From DAIQNV01 sp038748775 (lineage in GTDB: Bacteria > Planctomycetota > Phycisphaerae > Phycisphaerales > UBA1924), in contig JBCDIT010000001.1 in the NCBI GenBank assembly GCA_038748775.1, forward strand, positions 541,032-605,031: a DNA stretch of 64,000 bases, in the 5' to 3' direction. Below are positions 25,102-33,321 of this stretch, in pieces. Below the pieces are notes generated by a model. That model saw nothing but the letters and a program-made list of their open reading frames with translations. It was not told where the DNA came from and ran no database searches. Position 1 is the stretch's first letter, and each line of letters opens with the position of its first letter. A program made the position numbers and the translations under genes.

Positions 25102-26583
25102 ATGACCGACACCCTCCTTGACGCTCTCTCCCGCTGGAAACCGTTCACCGCCGTCGTCGTCGGCGACTTCATGCTCGATCAGTTGTGGTACGGGAACGCC
25201 GAGCGTCTGAGCGCCGACGCCCCGGTCCCGGTGCTCGACGTCAAAGACCGGGACGACCGCCCGGGCGGGGCCGCCAACTTGTGCCTCGACCTTGTGGCGT
25301 TGGGCGCGAAAGTCAGGGCGATCGGCGTCCGAGGGGGCGACGCGGAGGGCGAATTGCTCGTCCAGCGCCTCGAAGACCAAGACGTTGAGGCTAAGGGCCT
25401 CGTCTCCGACGTCCACCGCCCCACCACTGTCAAGCGGAGCCTGGTCGGCCTTGCCCAAGCCCGTCACCCGCAGAAGATGTTCCGCCTCGACGTCGAGAGC
25501 CGCGAGCCGCTGTCCGACGGCGTCCGCACCCGCCTGCTCGACCGCCTCGCCGAAGCCCTCGACGGCGCCGACGTGGTCTGCATCGAGGACTACGGGAAAG
25601 GCGTGTGCGACGACAACGTCTGCCAGCACGTCATCGAACTCGCCAAGGCTCGGGGCATCGAGGTCTTCGTCGACCCCGCCAGCGGGACCGACTTCGGCAA
25701 GTATCGCGGCGCCACCGCCCTGACGCCCAACCGCACCGAGGCGGAAACAGCGACCGGGCTGCACACCAACCCCCACCCTCGCCATAAGGCGGCACTCGCC
25801 CACGCCCTGCTTCAGCGGACCGACGCAGAGGCCATCGTGCTCACGCTCGACAAGGACGGCGCCCTCCTGCTCGAACGCGAAGCGGGCCAAGAGGTCCTGG
25901 TTCCCACCGTCGCCCGCCAGGTCTACGACGTCACGGGCGCCGGCGACATGATGGTCGGCGCTCTGGCCGCGGCTCGGGCGAACAAGATCAGTTGGGTCGA
26001 CTCGGTCCGCTTCGCCAACGCCGCGGCCGGCCTCGAAGTCGAGGTCTTCGGGGTCCAGCCCATCCTCTTCGAGAAGGTGCACCACGAGGTGCTCAAGCGT
26101 TCGACCGACACCGGGCACCGCGTGCGGACGCTCGACCAACTGCTCGTCGAGGTCCGGGGCGTGCGCTCCGAAGACAAGACGGTCGTGTTCACGAACGGGT
26201 GCTTCGACATCTTGCACGCAGGCCATGTCCGCGTGATCGAAGAAGCCAAGTCGATGGGCGATTTCCTGATCGTCGCGGTGAACTCAGACGCGAGCGTCAA
26301 GCGCCACAAGGGCCCAGACCGCCCGGTGAACGACGAACGAAGCCGCGCCGCGGTGCTGGCGGCTCTCAGGGCCGTGGACGCGGTCGTGATCTTCGACGAA
26401 GACACTCCCGAGGGCTTGCTCGAAGCGATCGGGCCAGACGTCTTGGTCAAGGGCGGGGACTACACGCCCGACCAGGTCGTAGGACGCGAGATCGTCGAGG
26501 CGAAGGGTGGGCGGATTGCGCTTGTTCCGCCGGTGGATGGGGTGAGCACGACGACGACCATCGAGAAGATTCGAGGCACCTAA
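25102..26583 (+). CDS. hldE: Bifunctional heptose 7-phosphate kinase/heptose 1-phosphate adenylyltransferase
   Basis: 493 residues. N-terminal ribokinase-type domain (1-325: VVVGDFMLDQLWYGNAERLSADAPVPVL, GGAANLCLDL, VYDVTGAGDMMVGALA) and C-terminal nucleotidyltransferase (about 345-493: VVFTNGCFDILHAGHVRVIEEAK, KRHKGPDRPVNDERSRAAVLAAL, VLVKGGDYTPDQVVG, STTTTIEKIR). Makes ADP-heptose for lipopolysaccharide core. Note GAGDMM in place of the commoner GAGDTF. Same strand as lpxK, 6 bp apart, so a lipopolysaccharide operon. Followed by tandem hairpins. Confidence 0.96.
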   Translation: MTDTLLDALSRWKPFTAVVVGDFMLDQLWYGNAERLSADAPVPVLDVKDRDDRPGGAANLCLDLVALGAKVRAIGVRGGDAEGELLVQRLEDQDVEAKGLVSDVHRPTTVKRSLVGLAQARHPQKMFRLDVESREPLSDGVRTRLLDRLAEALDGADVVCIEDYGKGVCDDNVCQHVIELAKARGIEVFVDPASGTDFGKYRGATALTPNRTEAETATGLHTNPHPRHKAALAHALLQRTDAEAIVLTLDKDGALLLEREAGQEVLVPTVARQVYDVTGAGDMMVGALAAARANKISWVDSVRFANAAAGLEVEVFGVQPILFEKVHHEVLKRSTDTGHRVRTLDQLLVEVRGVRSEDKTVVFTNGCFDILHAGHVRVIEEAKSMGDFLIVAVNSDASVKRHKGPDRPVNDERSRAAVLAALRAVDAVVIFDEDTPEGLLEAIGPDVLVKGGDYTPDQVVGREIVEAKGGRIALVPPVDGVSTTTTIEKIRGT

Positions 26584-26585
26584 CC

Positions 26586-26626
26586 ACCTCCCCTACGCCT
26601 GCAGGGGAGGTGTCCGCGCAGCGGAC
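26586..26626 (+). repeat. Two tandem hairpins after hldE
   Basis: ACCTCCCC/GGGGAGGT (26586-26593 and 26604-26611) followed directly by GTCCGC-GCA-GCGGAC (26612-26626). Could be a terminator without a T-run or an interspersed repeat; no second copy seen in the window. Confidence 0.5.
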
Positions 26627-26812
26627 GGTGGGGATCTGACTTAAGGCGCCGAGAGTGCCAGCAGGGCGGGAGGGGCTCCAAAAGCGAACCGCCTCCACTC
26701 CAACCTCACACCACCCTCGAGGGTGCGGGGGCCGTGCCCCGCCTGAGCGAACCACTCGTCGGAATAGGTACACCGGGTACACTCGCCGCGATTCGCCCAA
26801 CATGAGGCCCCG

Positions 26813-27391
26813 ATGTTTGGACGCCGCTACTCCGAATCCGACTTCTGGCGCTGGCTCGATACCTCCGATGCGTTGCGACGCGACACAAACGCCTTGCTCG
26901 CGGACGTCACGAAACGCCTGCATCGGTTTCACCCAAGCCTGACGTGTGAGATCGGTCCCGCGACACAACGGCCGCGCGAACTGGTGCTGAGTGCTGACGG
27001 CATTCGCGAAGCAGCCGAATTCGTCGAACGCATCGCGGACGCCGCGCCAACGCTGAAGGACTGGAGCGTCATCCGCTTTCGCCCGGCGCGCCCCGACTAC
27101 GCGTCGATAGCGCTCGCCATCGGAGACGAGTCGTTCGAACATGAGGACCTCCGCGTGGTCCTCATGCCCGAAAAGGCGGTGATCCACTGCGGACTCTTCG
27201 CACGCTGGTGCGAAGAACCCGAGGGCACGGGCCCCGACATGCCGACGTTCCTCATGCTCGACATGGCTTTCGGCGAGTTCAACATGATGACGCGGATCGG
27301 CGCCATCGACGTCTTCCCGCTCGACGCCGCCCCGCCGCACGCGATCGCTTGGAAAGACGCGAAGTCCGCTTTCGATGAATTGGCCGGATAG
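26813..27391 (+). CDS. Conserved hypothetical protein
   Basis: 192 residues, soluble, no signal peptide. Visible pattern: YSESDFWRWLDTSDALRRD, FHPSLTCEIGPATQRPRELVLSADGI, AAPTLKDWSVIRFRPARPD. I recall this arrangement (acidic helix, 'ELVxSADG', 'W.V..FRPxRP') from uncharacterised bacterial proteins often found near accessory genes, but I cannot name a family. The ATG has a weak TGAGGCC upstream, and TACACT lies 29 nt upstream. GC content is normal for the genome. It lies between hldE and the foreign ATPase-nuclease gene. Confidence 0.7.
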   Translation: MFGRRYSESDFWRWLDTSDALRRDTNALLADVTKRLHRFHPSLTCEIGPATQRPRELVLSADGIREAAEFVERIADAAPTLKDWSVIRFRPARPDYASIALAIGDESFEHEDLRVVLMPEKAVIHCGLFARWCEEPEGTGPDMPTFLMLDMAFGEFNMMTRIGAIDVFPLDAAPPHAIAWKDAKSAFDELAG

Positions 27392-27859
27392 CACCGCCCC
27401 GACGATCAGGCCACAGACCGGCAACAACGGCCCGTCACATATTTTCGTGCAGTCTTTCCACAAGACTGACGGCCCGGCCGGCTCGCGAGACTCGGATCTG
27501 CGAACGACGCCAAACATGTTCTCTTCCAAGATACGCGTGTAACCTCGCCCGCTACCATGATGGCGTCTGATCTAGGAGAACCTGAGATGATGCGGCCCCA
27601 AGCAGTCCCAGACGGAACCTATCAATTCATCCACTACGCTACCGGCGGCAATTCGCTCTCCGGGCGGTTCCGGTACTCCACCACAGACTCGTATGACCTG
27701 CCCTCGCTCGCCTGCGGGCACCCCAGGCATTACGTGCCCAATATCCAATGACCCACGATCACGGCCGACGAGCACATGATCACTAGCTTTCGCCCTAGCC
27801 GCTTTGTACACCGAAGACCACCGCCCCACAGACAACGCCAAGACGGATGGAGCAAACGA
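27392..27859. other. Intergenic region before the ATPase-nuclease gene
   Basis: 468 bp with mixed composition. It contains one small open frame with a good ribosome binding site (27587-27751) and otherwise nothing recognisable. It may be the left boundary of the inserted accessory segment, since GC falls from here on. Confidence 0.4.
27587..27751 (+). CDS. Possible small protein
   Basis: 54 residues starting MMRPQAVPDGTYQFIHYATGGNSLSG. AGGAGAACCTGAG precedes the double ATG with good spacing. No family recognised, no membrane segment. It could be a truncated remnant or a small accessory partner of the ATPase-nuclease gene that starts 108 bp downstream. Low confidence. Confidence 0.3.
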   Translation: MMRPQAVPDGTYQFIHYATGGNSLSGRFRYSTTDSYDLPSLACGHPRHYVPNIQ

Positions 27860-29941
27860 ATGCCCGGCAAGCGCCGAACCAAGCAGACGGCACTACGCTC
27901 ACGGCGCAAACCACGTTCGTCAAGCAATCCTCTGCTCGATCTCGATCTTGGCCAGTCGTTCGCTGAGTACGACCCGTGCCTCGAGAAAAAGGGCGCATAC
28001 GTCCGAACTCCAGCAATCAAAGCGGCAGCCGACCCTTCGACTCGACACTGCTTCTTTGTAGGCCGGCGGGGGACCGGCAAGACCGCCACCGCCTTGCTGC
28101 TGAGTCGCACCAATGGCCACGCGTGCCAAGTACTCCCGCAGCAACTCATCCCGGATGACTTACGCGGCTTTACACTCACCGACTTCCGCGACACCCGCCA
28201 GCGACCATTCAAGTCATTGGTCGCCGCGACTATCCAGACACTACTTCTTGAAGCCATAAGACACTGGCTCTCAACGAACACCATCGGACGGCACTCTCTC
28301 GGGAAGAACATTACTCGACACATCAACTCAGCCGAACAAGAAATATTCGACGAGCGACTCATCAACAGAATCGACACTCTTCTTTCGCCGCTTCAAAAAT
28401 CACAATCAAAAGATTGGCTACGGCTTATAAAACTGCACGAAAGCCTTTCGGCCGAAATCGCTACAATAACCCCCACCCCCCCACACACCACGATTGTCGT
28501 CGATCGAATAGACGAAGCATGGGATGGCTCTGACACCGCGGTAGTTTTTCTCATGTCCCTCATGCATGCCTGCATCGAAACTACAACATTAACTAAATCT
28601 CTAGTCCGCCCAATATTATTTCTTCGCGAGAACATCTTTGAGCGAGTACGACAAATCGACAACGAATTTGCACGACTAGAAACAGCTGTCGTCTCAATGG
28701 ACTGGTCGAGCTCGCAACTCCAAGAGCTTATCGAACGTCGTGTCAATCTCCGACTGATTACAAAGAAGGCACTTGGCGGAGATACATGGCGACATGTTTT
28801 TCAGGATATCGAAAACAAGCCGTCGATCGATTTCGTTGCCGAGTACTGCCAGCATCGCCCACGCGATGTCTTGACATACTGCACCTTTGCAATCGACGCA
28901 GCAAAGGCAAGAACTGCGAAATCTGTCGATGTTGACGACCTGCTTGCAGCGAGGCAACGATTTTCTGATTCTCGACTTAAAGACCTCGGCGACGAGTACG
29001 CAGAGAACTTCCCAAACATATCGCTCGTTCTCGCACGATTCTTCGGCCTGGGCAAGAAGTTTTCCATGCCCGGCATTGCCAGCTTCATCCAGCGACTTCT
29101 TGTAGACGTCGATGTTCAAAATAATTGCAAATCTTGGATCAACAACTACACCGTACCTGAATCATTCGCGGATCTTCTGTATCGAATATCATTCTTTGGA
29201 ATATCTTCAAAGTTTGGCTTTGTCTATCGGAATGCAGGAGCGCGATCAACAATGCCGCCAAAGATCACTTCAACATCGCAATTCTCAATCCATCCATGTT
29301 TTCATGATGCCCTGCATCTACAAGACAAGACAATCGCCCAGCTGGATGACCAATTCCAGCTCAGGGTTGCTGGTGTTGTGCACGATCTTCCCGAAGGCGC
29401 GACGCTTGACTCATACCAAAATCAACTTCGATCGCTACTGGAAGAACTCGACACTCTCCCAACTGGGTCGTCGCATGCCCAGAAATTTGAAGATGTCGTT
29501 GGCCAGATCATACGACTCTGCTTCTTTCGATACCTCACAAACATAGCGCCGCGAAGCCGCACGGCAGACGGAAGATCGATCCGCGACTGGATCTGCGCAA
29601 ATACTGCCCCAGAGGGCTTCTGGGAGATGGTGCGCCTTCGATACGACGCAACTCAGGTTGTATGGGAGTGCAAAAACTATAAAACACTAAAAGCCGACGA
29701 CTTCCATCAGTGTTCATATTATATGAACAACGCGATGGGTCGGTGTGCCATCATAGCTTACCGAGGCATCCGCGGGTCCTCGCCGTCCCCGCACGCGATC
29801 GAGATAAAGCGTAAACAAGATGGCATTGTACTTGTATTGGGCGACCGAGACCTCAAAGTGTTCCTTCGACAAGCGATCAAAGGGAAGGCTAGAGAGGCTC
29901 ACCTTCGCGATGTATTTGACCAACTCGTTCGCAGTTCTTGA
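27860..29941 (+). CDS. P-loop ATPase fused to PD-(D/E)XK-like nuclease; candidate defence protein
   Basis: 693 residues. Short basic N-terminus, Walker A FVGRRGTGKTATA (68-75), probable Walker B TIVVDRIDEAWDG (about 211-221), then helical regions typical of STAND/AAA-like ATPases with PILFLRENIFERV (sensor-like). It resembles large orphan ATPases of the kind annotated 'P-loop ATPase, Sll1717 family'. The C-terminal ~130 residues look like a restriction-endonuclease fold: KFEDVVGQIIRLCFFRYL, IRDWICANTAPEGFWEMV, QVVWECKNYK (E603-x-K605), then a Gln/Tyr helix. ATG 27860 has GGAG 7 nt upstream; an earlier ATG has none. Composition is clearly AT-richer than both flanks, so acquired by transfer. 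No methylase or partner gene is nearby. Confidence 0.75.
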   Translation: MPGKRRTKQTALRSRRKPRSSSNPLLDLDLGQSFAEYDPCLEKKGAYVRTPAIKAAADPSTRHCFFVGRRGTGKTATALLLSRTNGHACQVLPQQLIPDDLRGFTLTDFRDTRQRPFKSLVAATIQTLLLEAIRHWLSTNTIGRHSLGKNITRHINSAEQEIFDERLINRIDTLLSPLQKSQSKDWLRLIKLHESLSAEIATITPTPPHTTIVVDRIDEAWDGSDTAVVFLMSLMHACIETTTLTKSLVRPILFLRENIFERVRQIDNEFARLETAVVSMDWSSSQLQELIERRVNLRLITKKALGGDTWRHVFQDIENKPSIDFVAEYCQHRPRDVLTYCTFAIDAAKARTAKSVDVDDLLAARQRFSDSRLKDLGDEYAENFPNISLVLARFFGLGKKFSMPGIASFIQRLLVDVDVQNNCKSWINNYTVPESFADLLYRISFFGISSKFGFVYRNAGARSTMPPKITSTSQFSIHPCFHDALHLQDKTIAQLDDQFQLRVAGVVHDLPEGATLDSYQNQLRSLLEELDTLPTGSSHAQKFEDVVGQIIRLCFFRYLTNIAPRSRTADGRSIRDWICANTAPEGFWEMVRLRYDATQVVWECKNYKTLKADDFHQCSYYMNNAMGRCAIIAYRGIRGSSPSPHAIEIKRKQDGIVLVLGDRDLKVFLRQAIKGKAREAHLRDVFDQLVRSS

Positions 29942-29998
29942 AGCAAAAACAGAACGCCGCCCAATGATGCAGACGCCGGCTTCTCGACGCTCCTCGCT

Positions 29999-31069
29999 TC
30001 ATAGCGCGCTGGTTAAATCCGTGTTTCGCCAGTCCACCACAACCTTCCCAAACTGCCCCCCACTCTCCAACCGCTCAAACGCCTTCGCCCCGTCCGCCGG
30101 CGCAAACACCGAATCCACCACAGCCCCGAGTTTCCCAGCGTTGAACAACGCCGCGATCTCGCGGAACTCTTCGATGCTGCCCATCGTTGAGCCCAGGATC
30201 CGGAGTTGGTTCCAGAACACGCGTGCGAGGTCGGTCGTTGCGTCGGAACCGGTTGTGCACCCGGGCGTCACATACGCCCCGCCCCTCGCCAGCGACTTCA
30301 CGCACCACAGGTGGGTCGCCTTGCCGATCGAGTCGACCGCGACGTCGACACCCCGCTTGCCTGTGAACCCACGCACCGCCCTCGACCAATCCGCCCCCTC
30401 GTCGAGCACGACGTGATCGGCGCCGAGCTCGACCGCCTTGTCGAGCTTCCACTGGTGCCGGCTCGTGACGATGGTCGGGCAGCCCAGGTGCTTGGCGATC
30501 GCGAGAGACGCGAGGGCGACCCCGCCGCCGATGCCGGTGATCAGGACCGCCTGCCCGGGCTGCAGATCGGCCTTGGTCCGGAGCATGCTGTACGCGGTCA
30601 GCGTCGCGAGCCCGAACGCCGCGGCTTGCACCGGGTCGGCATCGTCGGCGATCACGGCGAGTTGCTCAACCGGCGCCGTGAAGAACTCGGCGTGCGTCCC
30701 CGGGGTCGTATGCTCGCCGATCAGCTCGAAGTTGGGCGCGAGCGACGTCGCCGGCGGGGCGTCTGGTAGTTCGACGTCGGGCACGTCCATCGCGGCGTTC
30801 AAGATCACCCGCCGTCCGACCCAACTCGGGTCGACCTCGTCGCCGACCTCAACGACCTCCCCGCACGCATCGCAGCCCGAGACGCGCGGGTATTCGAGGC
30901 TCAGCCCGGGCACACCCTTGCCGACCCAGAGGTCGAGGTGGTTGAGCGCGCTCGCGAGCGTGCGAACGCGGACCTCATGGGCGAGCAACGGCGCCGGCTC
31001 TTCGTGGTCGCGGAGTTCGACGTTGGGCGCGACCGGGGCGCCCGACCGGATGATGGTGACGGCTTTCAT
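29999..31069 (-). CDS. Zinc-type alcohol dehydrogenase-like quinone/enone oxidoreductase (MDR)
   Basis: 356 residues. Medium-chain dehydrogenase/reductase: GroES-like N-terminus with SALNHLDLWVGKGVPG and YPRVSGCDACGEVVEVGDEV, then the Rossmann fold VLITGIGGGVALASLAIAK, ELGADHVVLDEGADW, GVDVAVDSIGKATHLWCVKSLARGGAYVTPG. NAD(P)H-dependent reduction of an enone or quinone is expected; the exact substrate is unknown. Zn ligands of true alcohol dehydrogenases are incomplete. ATG 31069 with TACGCT 6 nt upstream, likely leaderless. Marks the return to normal genome composition after the foreign gene. Confidence 0.9.
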   Translation of the reverse strand: MKAVTIIRSGAPVAPNVELRDHEEPAPLLAHEVRVRTLASALNHLDLWVGKGVPGLSLEYPRVSGCDACGEVVEVGDEVDPSWVGRRVILNAAMDVPDVELPDAPPATSLAPNFELIGEHTTPGTHAEFFTAPVEQLAVIADDADPVQAAAFGLATLTAYSMLRTKADLQPGQAVLITGIGGGVALASLAIAKHLGCPTIVTSRHQWKLDKAVELGADHVVLDEGADWSRAVRGFTGKRGVDVAVDSIGKATHLWCVKSLARGGAYVTPGCTTGSDATTDLARVFWNQLRILGSTMGSIEEFREIAALFNAGKLGAVVDSVFAPADGAKAFERLESGGQFGKVVVDWRNTDLTSAL

Positions 31070-31075
31070 ACCCAG

Positions 31076-31081
31076 AGCGTA
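31076..31081 (-). promoter_or_regulatory. Putative -10 element (TACGCT), MDR gene
   Basis: TACGCT on the minus strand, 6 nt before the ATG at 31069; no ribosome binding site. Confidence 0.45.
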
Positions 31082-31221
31082 CGGATCGCCCAGACGCCGA
31101 GTCTGAGCGCAGCGAAGGCTCGGATTGGGCGTGCGGACACCGCGCTTCGCGAACCCGATCGAGAGCTTCGCTCAACTTCGGGGTCGATCTGGATCGCGAC
31201 GTGAGCTGCGATGGGGACGAC

Positions 31222-32016
31222 TTAGAACGGCGTCTCGGTCTCGAAACTCACCCAGTCGCCCGACCAGGGATGCCAGAACCCGAGCCGCCTCGCGTGCAAG
31301 CAGAGCCTGGAGGCGAGGCTTTCGTCTCCGTAGAGCCGGTCACCGAGGATCGGGCTGCCCAAACCTCCAGGGATCGCCCCCCCGTCGGGCCCGTCGACCT
31401 CGAGCGGCCACGCGCAGTGCACGCGGAGTTGGTGCGTCCGCCCCGTCCGGGGGCGCAGCTCGACCCTCTGGACGGTGATCGTCTCGCCAGCGGGCGTCAC
31501 GTAGGGCTCGGTGCCCCGGTCGATCCACTCGGTGTCGCCGGTCTTGCCTTGCTTCCAGTCGATTTTCTGCAAGGGTCGGTTCGCCCAGTCGACCACCTGG
31601 GGCAGCTTCACGCCGCCCCTGCGGGTGCCATCGGCCTCATGGGTGCCGCCGAGGTGTTCGGCGATCGGGCGCTCGAGCAGCGCCTCGTACCACTTCCGCA
31701 CGCGGCGTTTCTCGAACTGCCGGCTCAGCTTCACGTGTGTCTTGGGCTCGAGGGCCATCACCAAGAGCCCCGAGGTGTCCATATCGAGCCGGTGGCAGGT
31801 GATCGACCCTGTGGCCTCGGGGAACCTCTGCTCAACCCTCACCCTCGCACAGTCTTGTTTGTCCTCGCCCCGCCCGGGGACGCTGAGCATCCCCGCCGGT
31901 TTGTTGACCACGACGAAGGTCTCGTCCGCGTGCACCACGTCGATATCGAGCCCCGGGGTAGGGGCAAGGTGTTCCCGGGGCTGGCCTGTCTTCGGATCGT
32001 GAGCCGGGGCGGACAT
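31222..32016 (-). CDS. RluA-family RNA pseudouridine synthase
   Basis: 264 residues. Catalyses uridine to pseudouridine in rRNA or tRNA. Catalytic motif ITCHRLDMDTSGLLVMA (Asp78), opening motif VVVNKPAGMLSVPGRG, then RPRTGRTHQLRVHCAWPL and the C-terminal LHARRLGFWHPWSG. There is no S4 domain, so closest to the short RluA/TruC type. ATG 32016 is used because TACCGT lies 6 nt upstream and the family N-terminus starts here; the longer frame is non-homologous and would overlap the divergent propeller gene. Confidence 0.93.
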   Translation of the reverse strand: MSAPAHDPKTGQPREHLAPTPGLDIDVVHADETFVVVNKPAGMLSVPGRGEDKQDCARVRVEQRFPEATGSITCHRLDMDTSGLLVMALEPKTHVKLSRQFEKRRVRKWYEALLERPIAEHLGGTHEADGTRRGGVKLPQVVDWANRPLQKIDWKQGKTGDTEWIDRGTEPYVTPAGETITVQRVELRPRTGRTHQLRVHCAWPLEVDGPDGGAIPGGLGSPILGDRLYGDESLASRLCLHARRLGFWHPWSGDWVSFETETPF

Positions 32017-32022
32017 AGGGCC

Positions 32023-32039
32023 ACGGTAGCGCGTACCGT
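32023..32039. promoter_or_regulatory. Mirror-image divergent -10 elements
   Basis: ACGGTA-GCGCG-TACCGT: the same hexamer TACCGT on each strand, 6 nt before the rluA-type ATG on the minus strand and 5 nt before the propeller ATG (32045) on the plus strand. Both messages would be leaderless. Confidence 0.5.
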
Positions 32040-32044
32040 GTGGG

Positions 32045-33292
32045 ATGCAGAGAACCGCGATGCTGGCGGCCGGTCTGTGCGCCTCGGGCGTGCTGGCCGA
32101 GCCGGGGGAAACAATCGACTGGCGGCAGGCCGAAAGCGGGGTCCTCTCGGGCCACGTGCAGCTCACGACCCGGGACGAATTCGTCAAAGCGGGCGAGGCC
32201 TACTTCAGCCCCGATGGGAATTCGATCATCTTCCAAGCTGTGCCGACCCCCGAGGGCCGCGCCCTACCGGATCCGCACTATTCGATGTACGTCGCCTCGC
32301 TCAAGCGGGGCACGACCGAGTCGGGCACCGAGGGCATCATCGGGCTGGGGCCGGCAAGGCGCATCAGCCCCCCGAACTCCGCCAACACCTGCGGGTGGTT
32401 CCACCCGGGCCGGCCCGACACGGTGCTGTTCGGCTCGACGCTTGTCCCGCCTAGCGAAGACAACGTGCCCGGCTACCAGCGCGGCACCGGGAAGTACCGC
32501 TGGAGCTTCCCGACGGAAATGGAGCTTGTGACCGCCCGGGTCTGGTCGGACGCCATCCTCGGGGGCGGCGTCGGCGAGTGGCGCGTGCTCGACGAGCCCA
32601 AGGTGATGTTCACCAAGCCCGGGTACGACGCCGAGGGCAGCTACAGCCCCGATGGAAGGCACGTGCTCTACGCGAACGTCGATGCGTTCAAGAGCTCGAT
32701 CCAGGGCCGCGCCGATGCTGACCTCTATGTATACGACACCAAGCTCGAAGAGCATCGGGTGCTCATCGAAGCCGACGGCTACGACGGCGGCCCGTTCTTC
32801 GGGCCCATTGACGATCAAGACCGCCCCCTCTGGATCACGTACCGATCGGACAGGCGGGGCGACAACTTGCTCCAGCTCTTTATCGCCCAACTTGCGTACG
32901 ACGATCCGTCCGACCCGGACAAGATCACCGGCGTGAAGCGCGAGGTCCAGCTCACCGACAACGGTCACGTCAACTGGTGCCCCTGGTGGGACGCCCAGGG
33001 GCGGTTCCTGGTCTATGCGACCAGCGAGGTCGGGCACTTCAACTACGAGGTTTTCGCGATCAACGCGCTCGATTCTGAGGGCGAACCGTTCTCGGAGTCA
33101 CAGCGCACCACGGCCCGCGTCACGCACGCCTCGGGGTTCGACGGTCTCCCGGTGTTCAGCCCCGACGGACGGCACATGATGTGGACTAGCCAGCGGGGCC
33201 CGGCCACCGACGGCGAAGTCCGATCCTCGAGCCAGCTCTGGATCGCGGAAGTCAACGCCGACGAGATCGCCCTGCGCGTCGGCGCCGACTGA
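32045..33292 (+). CDS. Exported TolB-like (PD40) beta-propeller protein
   Basis: 415 residues with a short signal peptide (MLAAGLCASGVLA). Several PD40/WD40-like blades: EAYFSPDGNSIIFQA, EGSYSPDGRHVLYAN, DADLYVYDTKLEEHRVL, YRSDRRGDNLLQLFI, PVFSPDGRHMMWTSQR. Similar to the propeller of TolB and of prolyl-oligopeptidase family proteins but with no catalytic domain. Periplasmic; probably ligand or protein binding. The ATG directly follows a TACCGT promoter-like hexamer. The hydrolase gene starts 29 bp after it. Confidence 0.87.
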   Translation: MQRTAMLAAGLCASGVLAEPGETIDWRQAESGVLSGHVQLTTRDEFVKAGEAYFSPDGNSIIFQAVPTPEGRALPDPHYSMYVASLKRGTTESGTEGIIGLGPARRISPPNSANTCGWFHPGRPDTVLFGSTLVPPSEDNVPGYQRGTGKYRWSFPTEMELVTARVWSDAILGGGVGEWRVLDEPKVMFTKPGYDAEGSYSPDGRHVLYANVDAFKSSIQGRADADLYVYDTKLEEHRVLIEADGYDGGPFFGPIDDQDRPLWITYRSDRRGDNLLQLFIAQLAYDDPSDPDKITGVKREVQLTDNGHVNWCPWWDAQGRFLVYATSEVGHFNYEVFAINALDSEGEPFSESQRTTARVTHASGFDGLPVFSPDGRHMMWTSQRGPATDGEVRSSSQLWIAEVNADEIALRVGAD

Positions 33293-33309
33293 CGCCCCCA
33301 CCGCTCTGA

Positions 33310-33315
33310 TACGCT
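33310..33315 (+). promoter_or_regulatory. Putative -10 element (TACGCT), hydrolase gene
   Basis: TACGCT 6 nt before the ATG at 33322. The intervening GAAGGC offers only a weak ribosome binding site. Confidence 0.4.
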
Positions 33316-33321
33316 GAAGGC

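Noticed and set aside
24811..26226. Minus-strand open frame of 471 codons
   Set aside because: Antisense to lpxK-hldE, whose motifs are complete.
27860..29941. Type I or III restriction-modification system
   Set aside because: No methylase, specificity subunit or DEAD-box helicase motifs; only a P-loop ATPase with a nuclease-like end.
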